Assembly (NCBI GenBank): GCA_943330755.2
Contig: CALQIY020000002.1
Span: 1-54,217, forward strand
Source: Opitutus sp. GAS368
Lineage (GTDB): Bacteria; Verrucomicrobiota; Verrucomicrobiia; Opitutales; UBA953
Length of the DNA stretch: 54,217 nucleotides
Reading direction: 5' to 3'
The notes beneath the pieces were generated by a model. The model ran no database searches, was not told where the DNA came from, and worked only from the letters and a program-made list of their open reading frames with translations. The first letter of the stretch is position 1; each line of letters starts with the position of its first letter. A program made the translations under genes and the position numbers. Of the stretch, positions 1 through 8,302 are shown piece after piece.

Positions 1-549
1 ATCCTGCAGGTCCCGGGCGCGAAGGATGTCGCCGTCGAGCTGCACTCGCTGTCCAAGAGCCACAACATGACCGGTTGGCGCATCGGTTTCGTCGCCGGCA
101 ACGCCCTCACCGTGCGCGCTTACGGCGACGTGAAGGACAATTCCGACTCGGGCCAGTTCCTCGGCATCCAGAAGGCGGGCGTCGCCGGTCTCGATGACGC
201 TTCCATCCCGAAGGCCATCGCCGCGAAGTATTCACGTCGCATGGACAAGCTCGTCGGCGTCCTCGCCAAGCTCGGCTTCCAGGTGCGCAAGCCCGGCGCC
301 GGTTTCTTCCTCTACATGCCGGCGCCGAAGTCGGCCACGGGTGCGACGGGGACGGTGAACTTCGATTCCGGCGAGGCCTTCTCGCAGTGGATGATCACCG
401 AGCACCTCATCTCGACCGTGCCGTGGGACGACTGCGGTGCCTTCGTCCGTTTCTCCGTGACCTTCGTCTCGGACAAGGGCGAGGCCGGTGAAGCCGAGGT
501 TATCGCCGAGGTGGAACGCCGCCTTTCGGCTTGGAAATTCGCCTTCTAA
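1..549 (+). CDS. PLP-dependent aminotransferase, LL-diaminopimelate/aspartate aminotransferase-like (5' truncated by window edge)
   Basis: Frame open from base 1; SLSKSHNMTGWRIGFVAGN is the PLP-lysine region of class I/II aminotransferases. Confidence 0.85.
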   Translation: MLQVPGAKDVAVELHSLSKSHNMTGWRIGFVAGNALTVRAYGDVKDNSDSGQFLGIQKAGVAGLDDASIPKAIAAKYSRRMDKLVGVLAKLGFQVRKPGAGFFLYMPAPKSATGATGTVNFDSGEAFSQWMITEHLISTVPWDDCGAFVRFSVTFVSDKGEAGEAEVIAEVERRLSAWKFAF

Positions 550-559
550 GCCCGTTTTT

Positions 560-600
560 GACCCCTTCCTTGTCGGATTGACAGGGGAGGGGGTCTTTGG
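560..600 (+). terminator. Putative intrinsic terminator after aminotransferase
   Basis: GACCCC...GGGGTC inverted repeat followed by short T-rich stretch (ctttgg). Confidence 0.45.
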
Positions 601-624
601 TCACCTTCGACCTCTAGTTAATTT

Positions 625-700
625 GGCCTGATAGCTCAGTTGGTAGAGCAGACGCCTGAAGAGCGTCGTGTCGTTGGTTCGATTCCGACTCAGGCCACCA
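625..700 (+). tRNA. tRNA-Phe (GAA), CCA encoded
   Basis: GGCCTGA/TCAGGCC acceptor, anticodon stem-loop GACGC-CTGAAGA-GCGTC, TTCGATT T-loop, 3' ACCA. Confidence 0.96.
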
Positions 701-708
701 CTTCCAAC

Positions 709-745
709 CGGCCCGCTTGATGCCCTCAAGCGGGCCGAACCTTTT
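709..745 (+). terminator. Intrinsic terminator downstream of tRNA-Phe (possibly bidirectional)
   Basis: Perfect 12-bp stem CGGCCCGCTTGA/TCAAGCGGGCCG with 5-nt loop then CCTTTT. Confidence 0.75.
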
Positions 746-1497
746 CAGCGGTTGAACAGCAGGCGCATCATCGAGAAGCGCTCCCCGTGGTCGAGGGGTG
801 GGGGCGGCGTCTCGTCTTTGCCGAACTCGACCAAGGTGATGACCTTCTCGTCTTCGCGGGTCTTTTCGGCCTTGATCGTTTTTTCCGTCCACTTCGCTTG
901 GACGACGCCGAAGGGCGTTGCGTCGTCGCGCCAGACCGTGCCGCGGAGGATGATGGTCTGCTTCTTCACGAACGGAGGGTCGATGATGGTGTAGGACTCC
1001 ATCTTGAGCCGGCGGCATTGGAAGGTTTTCGTGCCGAGCGTCAGAGGTTCGGCGGCGGCGGTCTCGGGTTCAAGGGTGTTGGTGGTTTTGTAGCCGGCCT
1101 TCTCGGCGATGGAGGCGACGTCTTCGGGCAGCATGTGCCAGGGGCCCTTGATGGGCTCGGAGAACAGGATCTCCACGGAGGATTCCAGGAGCTTGTTCGC
1201 GCCTTCGCGGCTCAGGTCTTTCGGCACCAAGAAGCGTAAAGCCGCTTTATGGCTGGAACCTAACCACGCCACCGGTTCGACGCTGAGCCAAACGTGCGGC
1301 TTGTCTTTGACCATGCCTCCGTCGCGGATGGAGAGTTTGATGGTCGATGGTTCCCCGGCCGGTTCCGGGGAGACTTTCTTGATTTGATAGGTGGCCCAGG
1401 ACCCCGGGGCGGGGAGTTTTTCCGCGAAAATATTCCATTGGGCATGGGCACAAGCCGTGCTCCCAAGGAGGGCGAGGAGGGCGAGCAAGTTTCGCAT
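745..1497 (-). CDS. Hypothetical secreted protein
   Basis: 250-aa ORF, signal peptide MRNLLALLALLGSTACAHAQ; no family recognised. Confidence 0.8.
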   Translation of the reverse strand: MRNLLALLALLGSTACAHAQWNIFAEKLPAPGSWATYQIKKVSPEPAGEPSTIKLSIRDGGMVKDKPHVWLSVEPVAWLGSSHKAALRFLVPKDLSREGANKLLESSVEILFSEPIKGPWHMLPEDVASIAEKAGYKTTNTLEPETAAAEPLTLGTKTFQCRRLKMESYTIIDPPFVKKQTIILRGTVWRDDATPFGVVQAKWTEKTIKAEKTREDEKVITLVEFGKDETPPPPLDHGERFSMMRLLFNR

Positions 1498-1603
1498 ATC
1501 GGCATTTTTTGGCTAAAATCATGGTTTTGGCGAGCCGAGTCTGTGCCGCCCTGCCTTTGCCTTTGACTCAACGGGGGGATTTCCTTGGACTCAGGTTTCT
1601 CCC

Positions 1604-1687
1604 ATGGAATACCCGGCACAGTCTCAGACCCTTCCCCTCGTGGGCGGTCGTGCCATTATCCCTGCGATTATCATCATCGGGCTCTAA
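1604..1687 (+). CDS. Ile-rich leader peptide MEYPAQSQTLPLVGGRAIIPAIIIIGL (27 aa), candidate attenuation leader of citramalate synthase
   Basis: Short ORF ending 88 nt before the cimA ATG; 6 Ile among its last 10 residues (ATT ATC..ATT ATC ATC ATC); followed by mutually exclusive hairpins. Confidence 0.75.
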   Translation: MEYPAQSQTLPLVGGRAIIPAIIIIGL

Positions 1688-1745
1688 GCCCGCTGAACGG
1701 CTCGCCTCTGGCGACTTCCCGTTCCGCGGCTGCCGGAACGGCGAC
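1679..1745 (+). promoter_or_regulatory. Candidate attenuator: antiterminator (1690-1700 with 1719-1729) versus terminator-like hairpin (1719-1726 with 1734-1741)
   Basis: CCGCTGAACGG pairs with CCGTTCCGCGG at 10/11 positions; CCGTTCCG pairs perfectly with CGGAACGG (8 bp, 7-nt loop); both share 1719-1726. No T-tract follows. Confidence 0.65.
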
Positions 1746-1775
1746 CTCCCCTACATTTCTCCTCCCCCCACCACT

Positions 1776-3332
1776 ATGGCACGAAAAATCGAAATCTACG
1801 ACACCACCCTCCGCGACGGCTCGCAGGGTCTGGGGATTCATTTCTCGGTCGCCGACAAGCTGCGCGTCGCCCAGGAACTCGAGCGCTTCGGGGTGACCTA
1901 CATCGAAGGCGGCTGGCCGGGTTCCAACCCGCGCGACATCGAATTCTTCCACGAAGCCCGCAAGCTGAAGTTCAAGCATGCCAAACTCGCGGCTTTCGGC
2001 TCCACCCGCAAGAAGGGGATCCGCGCCGCCGAAGACGCCCAGGTCAAAGGCCTCCTCGAGGTGGAGACCCCGGTCGTCACCATCTACGGCAAGACCTCGG
2101 CCCTGCATGTCCGGGAAGTCCTCCGCTGTACGCCCGAGGAAAACCTGGCGATGATCGCCGATACGGTGGCCTTCCTGAAGTCCCATGGCCGCGAGGTCGT
2201 CTATGATTGCGAACACGCGATCGATGGCTGGAAGGAAGACCCCGCCTACGCCGCGGCCTGTTTCCGCGCCGCCGCGGAAGCCGGTGCCTCGCGCATCGTC
2301 CTCTGCGACACCAATGGCGGTTCGCTGCCCGATGAAGTGGCCGAAGCCACCCGCCATGCCCGGGCCGCCGTCAAGGCCGCCATCGGCATCCACACCCACG
2401 ACGACTCCGGCTTGGCCCTCGCCAATGCCTTGGCTTCGTTGGACGCGGGCGCGGTCCATGTGCAGGGCACGATGAACGGCATCGGCGAGCGCACGGGCAA
2501 TTGCGACCTCACGGCCGTCATCCCGGTCGCCCAGATCAAGCGCGGCTGGAGCTGCGTCCCGGCGGCTTCGCTCAAGCGCCTCACCGCGCTTTCGCGTTTC
2601 GTCGATGGCGTCACCAACCAGGCCCCCGATCCGCGTCGTCCCTGGGTCGGCGCCGCCGCGTTCGCCCACAAGGGCGGCACGCACGTCGACGCCATCCGCA
2701 AGTTTTCCGCCGCCTACGAGCACGTCGACCCGTCCGCCGTCGGCAACGCCCGCGACGTCCTCGTCAGCGACCAGTCAGGGCGCAGCAACCTCCTCCTCAA
2801 GGCCGCCGAGCTCGGGATCCAACTCGACAAGGATGCGCCGTCGACGCGCGTCGCGTTGGATGAACTCAAGAAACTCGAGCACAAGGGCTGGAGCTTCGAG
2901 GATGCCGATGCCTCGCTCGCCTTGCTGCTCCGCAGCCACATGGGCAAGTCGGCGGTCGTGCCTTTCGAGGTCGTGAAGTACCATATCTCCGTGCAGGGCG
3001 GACTCAAGGATGCCAGTTGCGAAGCCACGGTGCGGGTGCGCATCGATGGCAAGGAGTCCCTCACCGTCGCCGAAGGCGAAGGCCCGGTGCATGCCTTGGA
3101 CCAAGCGTTGCGCGAAGCCCTCGTGAAGGCTTTCCCGAAACTGAAGAAGGTGCACCTCGCCGACTACAAGGTCCGGGTGCTCGCTGGCCAGGATGGCACC
3201 TCGGCGCAGACCCGCGTCGTCGTCCGTTCCACCGACGGCACTCGCTCCTGGGGTACGGTCGGCGTCAGCGCCAACCTCGTCGAGGCGTCCTTGCGGGCCA
3301 TCGTCGACGGTTACGCTTACGCTTTGTCCTGA
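1776..3332 (+). CDS. cimA: Citramalate synthase (HMGL-like domain plus LeuA allosteric C-terminal domain)
   Basis: ARKIEIYDTTLRDGSQGLGIHFSVADKLRVAQELERFGVTYIEGGWPGSNPRD and C-terminal LeuA-dimer-like domain; start moved from 1509 to ATG 1776 because upstream codons are leader region. Confidence 0.93.
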   Translation: MARKIEIYDTTLRDGSQGLGIHFSVADKLRVAQELERFGVTYIEGGWPGSNPRDIEFFHEARKLKFKHAKLAAFGSTRKKGIRAAEDAQVKGLLEVETPVVTIYGKTSALHVREVLRCTPEENLAMIADTVAFLKSHGREVVYDCEHAIDGWKEDPAYAAACFRAAAEAGASRIVLCDTNGGSLPDEVAEATRHARAAVKAAIGIHTHDDSGLALANALASLDAGAVHVQGTMNGIGERTGNCDLTAVIPVAQIKRGWSCVPAASLKRLTALSRFVDGVTNQAPDPRRPWVGAAAFAHKGGTHVDAIRKFSAAYEHVDPSAVGNARDVLVSDQSGRSNLLLKAAELGIQLDKDAPSTRVALDELKKLEHKGWSFEDADASLALLLRSHMGKSAVVPFEVVKYHISVQGGLKDASCEATVRVRIDGKESLTVAEGEGPVHALDQALREALVKAFPKLKKVHLADYKVRVLAGQDGTSAQTRVVVRSTDGTRSWGTVGVSANLVEASLRAIVDGYAYALS

Positions 3333-3394
3333 GCATCCGTTGGCGGATTGACTGCCCGTGGGGGCGGGATTGGATGTCCTCCAGCCCCGCCCCC

Positions 3395-4408
3395 ATGCGT
3401 TTCCTTCTCCTGTTGGCCGCCGCGACCCTCTTTGCCGCTCCCGATCAAGCCAAGCTGCGCATCTATGAGCTCGCCGAAGCCGGCAAGCCAGCGGCGTTGG
3501 CCGATCTCCCGCGCCTACGTGAGGCGCAGAAGGGCAAGCTGTTCACGCAGGAGATGCCGAACCCGGTCTTCCGGCTCAGCGACCTGACCTTCCTTGCGCC
3601 GGAGCGAAAGGAGAAGCTCGACCTCTATCTGCCGAACGGGCCGGCCCGGTCGGATCGCCCGGCGGTCGTCTTCATCCATGGTGGCGGTTTCACGGGCGGG
3701 GATAAGGCCGAGTACCGTTCCGCGAGCGTCAGCGCCGACTTGGCGCGGGCCGGCTATGTGGTCGTCAGCTGCAACTACATCCTCGGCGCCAAGACCAAGG
3801 AAGGCGTATGGCCGCAAAACATCGCCGACTGCCGGGACGCCGTCCGCTGGGTGCGCGCGCATGCGAAGGAACTCGGCGTGAATCCAGCGAAGATCGCCGT
3901 CGCGGGTGGTTCGGCGGGTGGCTACCTCGCGCTCATGGTCGGCCTCTCGGATGATAGAACCGGCCCGGGTGGCGACGCCCAGGCGACCGTCTCCGCTCAG
4001 GTGGCCGCGGTCATCGACATGTACGGCGTGGTGAATTTCTCCAAGCACGGCAAGGGCGACGTCCCGGGCGTCGGTGCGGCCCAGCAGGCCGCCTACCTTC
4101 CCGAGCAGCAGGCCGACGCGAAGGATCCCCCCGTGTTGATCCTGCATGGCACCGCCGACACCACGGTGGATATCCAGCAGTCCAGGGACATGGCGGCGGC
4201 CTTAGCCAAGGCCAAGGTCGCGCATGAGCTGATCGTCGTTGATGGAGCACCGCATACCTTCGACCTGCATCCGAAGGGGAAGGGTTGGACGCGCCTCACG
4301 CTGCGTTGGGCCGCGAATGGCAACGAGACGAGGAACGAAACCAAGAGCACCCAGCCTGACCTCGCGGAGCCGACCTTGGATTTCCTCGCTCGGACGATCG
4401 GGAAGTGA
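3395..4408 (+). CDS. Alpha/beta hydrolase (BD-FAE / esterase-lipase family), secreted
   Basis: VVFIHGGGFTGGDKAEYRS, GGSAGGYLALM, HGTADTTVDIQQS motifs; signal peptide MRFLLLLAAATLFAAP; start could also be 3374. Confidence 0.85.
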   Translation: MRFLLLLAAATLFAAPDQAKLRIYELAEAGKPAALADLPRLREAQKGKLFTQEMPNPVFRLSDLTFLAPERKEKLDLYLPNGPARSDRPAVVFIHGGGFTGGDKAEYRSASVSADLARAGYVVVSCNYILGAKTKEGVWPQNIADCRDAVRWVRAHAKELGVNPAKIAVAGGSAGGYLALMVGLSDDRTGPGGDAQATVSAQVAAVIDMYGVVNFSKHGKGDVPGVGAAQQAAYLPEQQADAKDPPVLILHGTADTTVDIQQSRDMAAALAKAKVAHELIVVDGAPHTFDLHPKGKGWTRLTLRWAANGNETRNETKSTQPDLAEPTLDFLARTIGK

Positions 4409-5620
4409 TCAGGCGCCGCGCGGTTCTTCGCCGGGCTGAGGCTTGAGCTTGGCCATGACCGTCGAGCCTTGCAGCTGGACTTCAAAGCAGCCGGTATCCT
4501 CGAGCATGCGGTAGAACTTGGCGTAGCGCGGGGCGTCGCGTTCGAGGCCAGGGTATTCCTGGATCAGGAACTTCTTGATCACCTCGACCTTGATCCATTC
4601 GCCCTCCGGGGCGAGCCCGGTGGCCACGTCGATGAGCGCTTCGATGATGTCCTTGCGGGCCAATAGTTGCTGGCGGCGCTGGTCGGCTTCGGCTTTGCCT
4701 TGGGCCTGTTGCGCGGCGGAAAGGTTGGGCGTGTCGCGGTAATCCTGGCCGTTGCCGCCGTTGTTGTCTGGGCGTGGTTCGCGAGGCTGACGTTGACCGC
4801 GCGGCTCACGGGCCGGGCGGGGTTCACGGGCGGGACGCGGTTCGCGCGCGGGCGCGGCGGGGCGCGGGGGACGGACGTCGCCGAAGCGGAGCTCGGGCAA
4901 CATCTTCTCGAATTGCTCGAGCAACTCCAACGCCTTCGGCTTGGTCTTCGGCGTCAGTTCGCGGATGGCTTGGGCCAGCAAGGCGAGCGCGGCCCGCGGG
5001 TCGGACTTCGCGCGTTCTTCGGAGTCCATGCGTTCGCGCAGTTCCGAGAGGTTGAGGTAGTGATGGGCCGTCGAGCGGAGCGCCTTGTGCGTGCGTTCGC
5101 CCATGACGACGATCCGGACGCCGAGGCGCTTGGCGTCTTCGACCACGGGCGTGAAGTCGCTGTCGTTGGTGACGAAGATGAGGGTCGTCGGTGGCTCGGC
5201 CGCGGCCATCAACTTGACGGCGTCGATCGTCAGGCGCATGTCGGCGGCGTTCTTGCCGGGCGTGTAGCTACGTTGGTCGACGAGTTCGAGTTCCGGCCAG
5301 TCCTGCGCGAAGGCCCGCCAGCCGCTGAGGCGCCCCTGGAAGTCGCCATACGCGCGGGCGGCGGCGATGGGGGTTTCGCCGATGAAGCGGCGCAGGGTGG
5401 GGAGGTGTTGGTGCGAAACGTTATCCGCGTCGATCAGGACGCCGATGCGCTGGCCCTTTTGGCCCTTGGCGGCTTCGGGCGTGGAGGTCGAGGCGGCGTC
5501 GGCTTGGCGGCGTGGCGCGCGGCCTTTGGCAGGGCGTTTGGAGGGCTTGGCGGTGCGGCCGCGGGGGGCGGGCGCTTTTTTGGACGGAGGACGGGCCACG
5601 GGAAGGAGGAAAAGGTTCAC
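4409..5620 (-). CDS. NYN-domain (LabA/DUF88-like) protein with Arg/Pro/Glu-repeat linker and C-terminal LOTUS/OST-HTH-like region
   Basis: RIGVLIDADNVSHQHLP... FVTNDSDFTPVVEDAKRLGVRIVVMG; linker (AREPRP)n; C-term KFYRMLEDTGCFEVQ; GTG start. Confidence 0.85.
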   Translation of the reverse strand: MNLFLLPVARPPSKKAPAPRGRTAKPSKRPAKGRAPRRQADAASTSTPEAAKGQKGQRIGVLIDADNVSHQHLPTLRRFIGETPIAAARAYGDFQGRLSGWRAFAQDWPELELVDQRSYTPGKNAADMRLTIDAVKLMAAAEPPTTLIFVTNDSDFTPVVEDAKRLGVRIVVMGERTHKALRSTAHHYLNLSELRERMDSEERAKSDPRAALALLAQAIRELTPKTKPKALELLEQFEKMLPELRFGDVRPPRPAAPAREPRPAREPRPAREPRGQRQPREPRPDNNGGNGQDYRDTPNLSAAQQAQGKAEADQRRQQLLARKDIIEALIDVATGLAPEGEWIKVEVIKKFLIQEYPGLERDAPRYAKFYRMLEDTGCFEVQLQGSTVMAKLKPQPGEEPRGA

Positions 5621-5700
5621 CTATCCCTGTCGAGAAGCCTTCCTTACTACAATGCGAAACACCCCGCGGGAGGTTGTCGGCCCTTTGCCCCGGCGTTTTC

Positions 5701-5797
5701 GCCGAGCCGGGGGGGCCTTGGGCAACCGGCCGCGCGGCTACGCTGATGGGAGCACCCGTGCGTGCCGCCGCCGGCGGAGGGTGGCCTAGGCTCGGGC
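5701..5797. other. Candidate structured RNA domain in intergenic region
   Basis: GCCGAGCC (5701-5708) can pair with GGCTCGGGC (5789-5797), enclosing several GC-rich hairpins; no known class matched. Confidence 0.25.
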
Positions 5798-5885
5798 GAA
5801 GGGTTGCTTGGCACCGAAGGGTCATGGCCTGGGGCTGACTTATAATATTGTCGGAACCTTGGCTCAGATGCGGTGTTAAAAAGAT

Positions 5886-7034
5886 GTGAAAAAAATCGCC
5901 GTCTTCATCGCCTGCTTAGCCGCGTCGCTGGGCCTTTGTGTGGCCCGCACCGAGCCGGTGTGGAAGGCGCAGCCCGGTCCGTGGGGCGAGTTGGAGGTGC
6001 GTACGGTCTATCTGGAGGTCCCCGAGACGCTCTTGGCGGCCGTGGCCAAGCCCAACGCCACCACCCGCTGGGTCTTCGAGCAGACCACGGAGACGGCGGT
6101 TCGTGAGTTGTTGGTGCGTCAAGGGGTCTCGGCGGCGATGGTCACCCGGCTCCTTGATCCAGCCAGCCGCACCATCCAGGCCAACGTCATCAGCCTTTAC
6201 CCGACCGTGGCCGAGATCGGTTCGCTGGATGTCGCGGTGCGTTCGGCGTTGTATCGTGAATTGGCGAAGTACCCGGCCAATGAATACCAGCGCGACCCGG
6301 TCTATGTCCTGGGCGGTGACCTGGATGATTGGTTGGCGGGGTCCGGGCTGAACGAAGCCCAGGAGAAACTCTTCCGCCAGCTGGTCTGGAAGCATGGTGA
6401 AGCCATTGCCTTCAGCGACATCCAGGCCCTCTTGACCTTGGCGAAGGACGCGGCGGAGGTCCGCAGTACTTTCCGGGCCGTGACGCGCGTGCGGAGCTTG
6501 CTCGTGGAACTGAAATTGCCGTTGAAGGGCGATCGCCAGGCCTTTTTGGATTACTGGACCGCCGGGCAGGTGGACGCCACGCAGGCGAGTTTCCTGCGGG
6601 CCATCACGCAGCGCCAAGCCATCCAGTCGGTGGATGTCACCCACTTTTTCCCCGCGGTGATCCGTCAGCGGGCCTATACCTTCCCTGAAATCGAGCACGG
6701 TGCCCGCGGCCGCCTGCCGGATTGCCATTGGACATCCTTGAATTTCTTCAACTCGACCCCGAAGGACGAGTATTTGGATATGCGCCAAGCGGCCACTCGT
6801 CTGGTCCAGGGCTATGCCACGGTCGAACCCCCTTACCGTTATGGGGATATCCTGTGCTTCCTCGAAGGCGGCGAGGGGCTGCATACCTGCGTCTACCTGG
6901 CCGATGACATTGTTTTCACGAAGAACGGCGACAGCATCTTGGCGCCATGGGTTTTGATGCAGGTCAAGGATGTCGAGGCCGTCTATCGACGTTCGCCCGA
7001 CACCCGCGTCCAGGGCTTCCGCCTGAAGCGCTGA
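5886..7034 (+). CDS. Secreted hypothetical protein with NlpC/P60-like C-terminal region
   Basis: Signal peptide; C-terminal PDCHWTSLNFFN ... YRYGDILCFLEGGEGLHTCVYLADDIVFTKNG resembles Cys/His of NlpC/P60 fold. Confidence 0.75.
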   Translation: MKKIAVFIACLAASLGLCVARTEPVWKAQPGPWGELEVRTVYLEVPETLLAAVAKPNATTRWVFEQTTETAVRELLVRQGVSAAMVTRLLDPASRTIQANVISLYPTVAEIGSLDVAVRSALYRELAKYPANEYQRDPVYVLGGDLDDWLAGSGLNEAQEKLFRQLVWKHGEAIAFSDIQALLTLAKDAAEVRSTFRAVTRVRSLLVELKLPLKGDRQAFLDYWTAGQVDATQASFLRAITQRQAIQSVDVTHFFPAVIRQRAYTFPEIEHGARGRLPDCHWTSLNFFNSTPKDEYLDMRQAATRLVQGYATVEPPYRYGDILCFLEGGEGLHTCVYLADDIVFTKNGDSILAPWVLMQVKDVEAVYRRSPDTRVQGFRLKR

Positions 7035-7043
7035 AGCCCTCGC

Positions 7044-7115
7044 TGTCCCCGGCGGGAATCGAACCCACATCCTCGGTTTAGGAAACCAATGTTCTATCCG
7101 TTGAACTACGGGAAC
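7044..7115 (-). tRNA. tRNA-Arg (CCT), CCA not encoded
   Basis: Reverse complement GTTCCCG...CGGGGAC acceptor, anticodon loop TTCCTAA, TTCGATT T-loop. Confidence 0.94.
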
Positions 7116-7209
7116 GCGGACTCCATCTAGTTCGGGGGCGGGTCGTCGGGCAAGCCTCCATCGGTGGGGTCGACTTGACTCCTTGTAGATTAAGGTAAGT
7201 TCTTGGCCT

Positions 7210-8253
7210 GTGAATACCTTGTTTCTGGCCTCCGATCTGCCGCTTGTCATCCCAGGATGGGCGTGGGTGGCCTTCCTTGCCTTCGTCGGCGTCATGCTCG
7301 CCTTGGACCTCGGCGTCTTCAGCAAGAAGGAGGAGGCCCCGAGCTTCCGCAAGGCCGTCGCTTGGTGCGTCGTCTGGGTGAGCTTGGCGGGGGCCTTCGC
7401 CTTCCTGCTCAGCGCTTGGCGCGGCTCCGAAGACGCCGAACTGTTCGCCGCGGCTTACATCCTGGAGTTGGCGCTCTCGGTCGACAACCTCTTCATCTTC
7501 ATCCTCGTCTTCGCGCACTTCAGCATCCCCGAACGCCTGCAGCATCGCGTCCTTTTCTGGGGCATTCTCGGGGCCGTGGCGATGCGCGCGCTCTTCATCG
7601 TCGTCGGGGTCGCCGCGGTCGACCGCTTCACCTGGTTGCTCCCGGTGTTCGGCGCGTTCCTGCTCTTCACGGGCTTCAAGCTGGCGTTCGCCAAAGATGA
7701 GAACGAGGGCAAGAGCATGGAGGAGAACTTCATCGTCAAGGTTGCCCGCAAGTGCATCCCGCTGACCACGCACCTGCATGGGAATTCCTTCTGGGCGATC
7801 GAGAACGGCCGGCGCGTGTTCACCCCCCTGTTCCTCGTCCTGTTGGTCGTCGAAGGGACGGACCTGATCTTCGCCTTGGATTCGATTCCGGCGGTCCTGG
7901 GCATCTTGCCGCCCGGCATGGCGATCGAGGAGCGCCGTTTCATCGCCTTCACCTCGAACATCTTCGCGATCATGGGCCTGCGCTCGATGTATTTCGCGCT
8001 GAGCGGCTTTGTTCAGTATGTCCGCTTCCTGAAGCCGGCCTTGGCGTTCATCTTGGTCTTCATCGGCATCAAGATGATCCTGCCGTGGGCCGCCAAGTTG
8101 GGCCAGCCTGACGGGAAGGTCGCCGCTTGGGTGCCCGAGTTGTTCGTGAATGGCGGCGTGGTCCACCTGCCGACCCAAGTTTCCTTGGGCGTCATCGGGG
8201 TGATCTTGGCGACAGCCATCGCGCTTTCGGTGGCCTTCCCGAAGAAGGCTTAA
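7210..8253 (+). CDS. TerC/Alx family integral membrane protein
   Basis: ALDLGVFSKKEEAPSFRKAVAW, LALSVDNLFIFILVFAHFSIP, EGTDLIFALDSIPA; GTG start. Confidence 0.93.
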   Translation: MNTLFLASDLPLVIPGWAWVAFLAFVGVMLALDLGVFSKKEEAPSFRKAVAWCVVWVSLAGAFAFLLSAWRGSEDAELFAAAYILELALSVDNLFIFILVFAHFSIPERLQHRVLFWGILGAVAMRALFIVVGVAAVDRFTWLLPVFGAFLLFTGFKLAFAKDENEGKSMEENFIVKVARKCIPLTTHLHGNSFWAIENGRRVFTPLFLVLLVVEGTDLIFALDSIPAVLGILPPGMAIEERRFIAFTSNIFAIMGLRSMYFALSGFVQYVRFLKPALAFILVFIGIKMILPWAAKLGQPDGKVAAWVPELFVNGGVVHLPTQVSLGVIGVILATAIALSVAFPKKA

Positions 8254-8302
8254 GCGGGTTTTTGGTGTTTCCACCGTCCGGGCTTCCCGCCACGCTGGGG
8301 CT

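Noticed and set aside
1509-1775. N-terminal extension of the citramalate synthase ORF
   Set aside because: Translates to low-quality sequence; this DNA is better explained as promoter, leader peptide and attenuator, with true start at 1776.
7116-7209. Possible yybP-ykoY (Mn2+) riboswitch before terC/alx
   Set aside because: Region is short and lacks the conserved riboswitch elements; a promoter close to GTG fits better.
5916-7352. 478-aa minus-strand ORF
   Set aside because: Shadow ORF running through a tRNA-Arg and antisense to the secreted NlpC-like protein.
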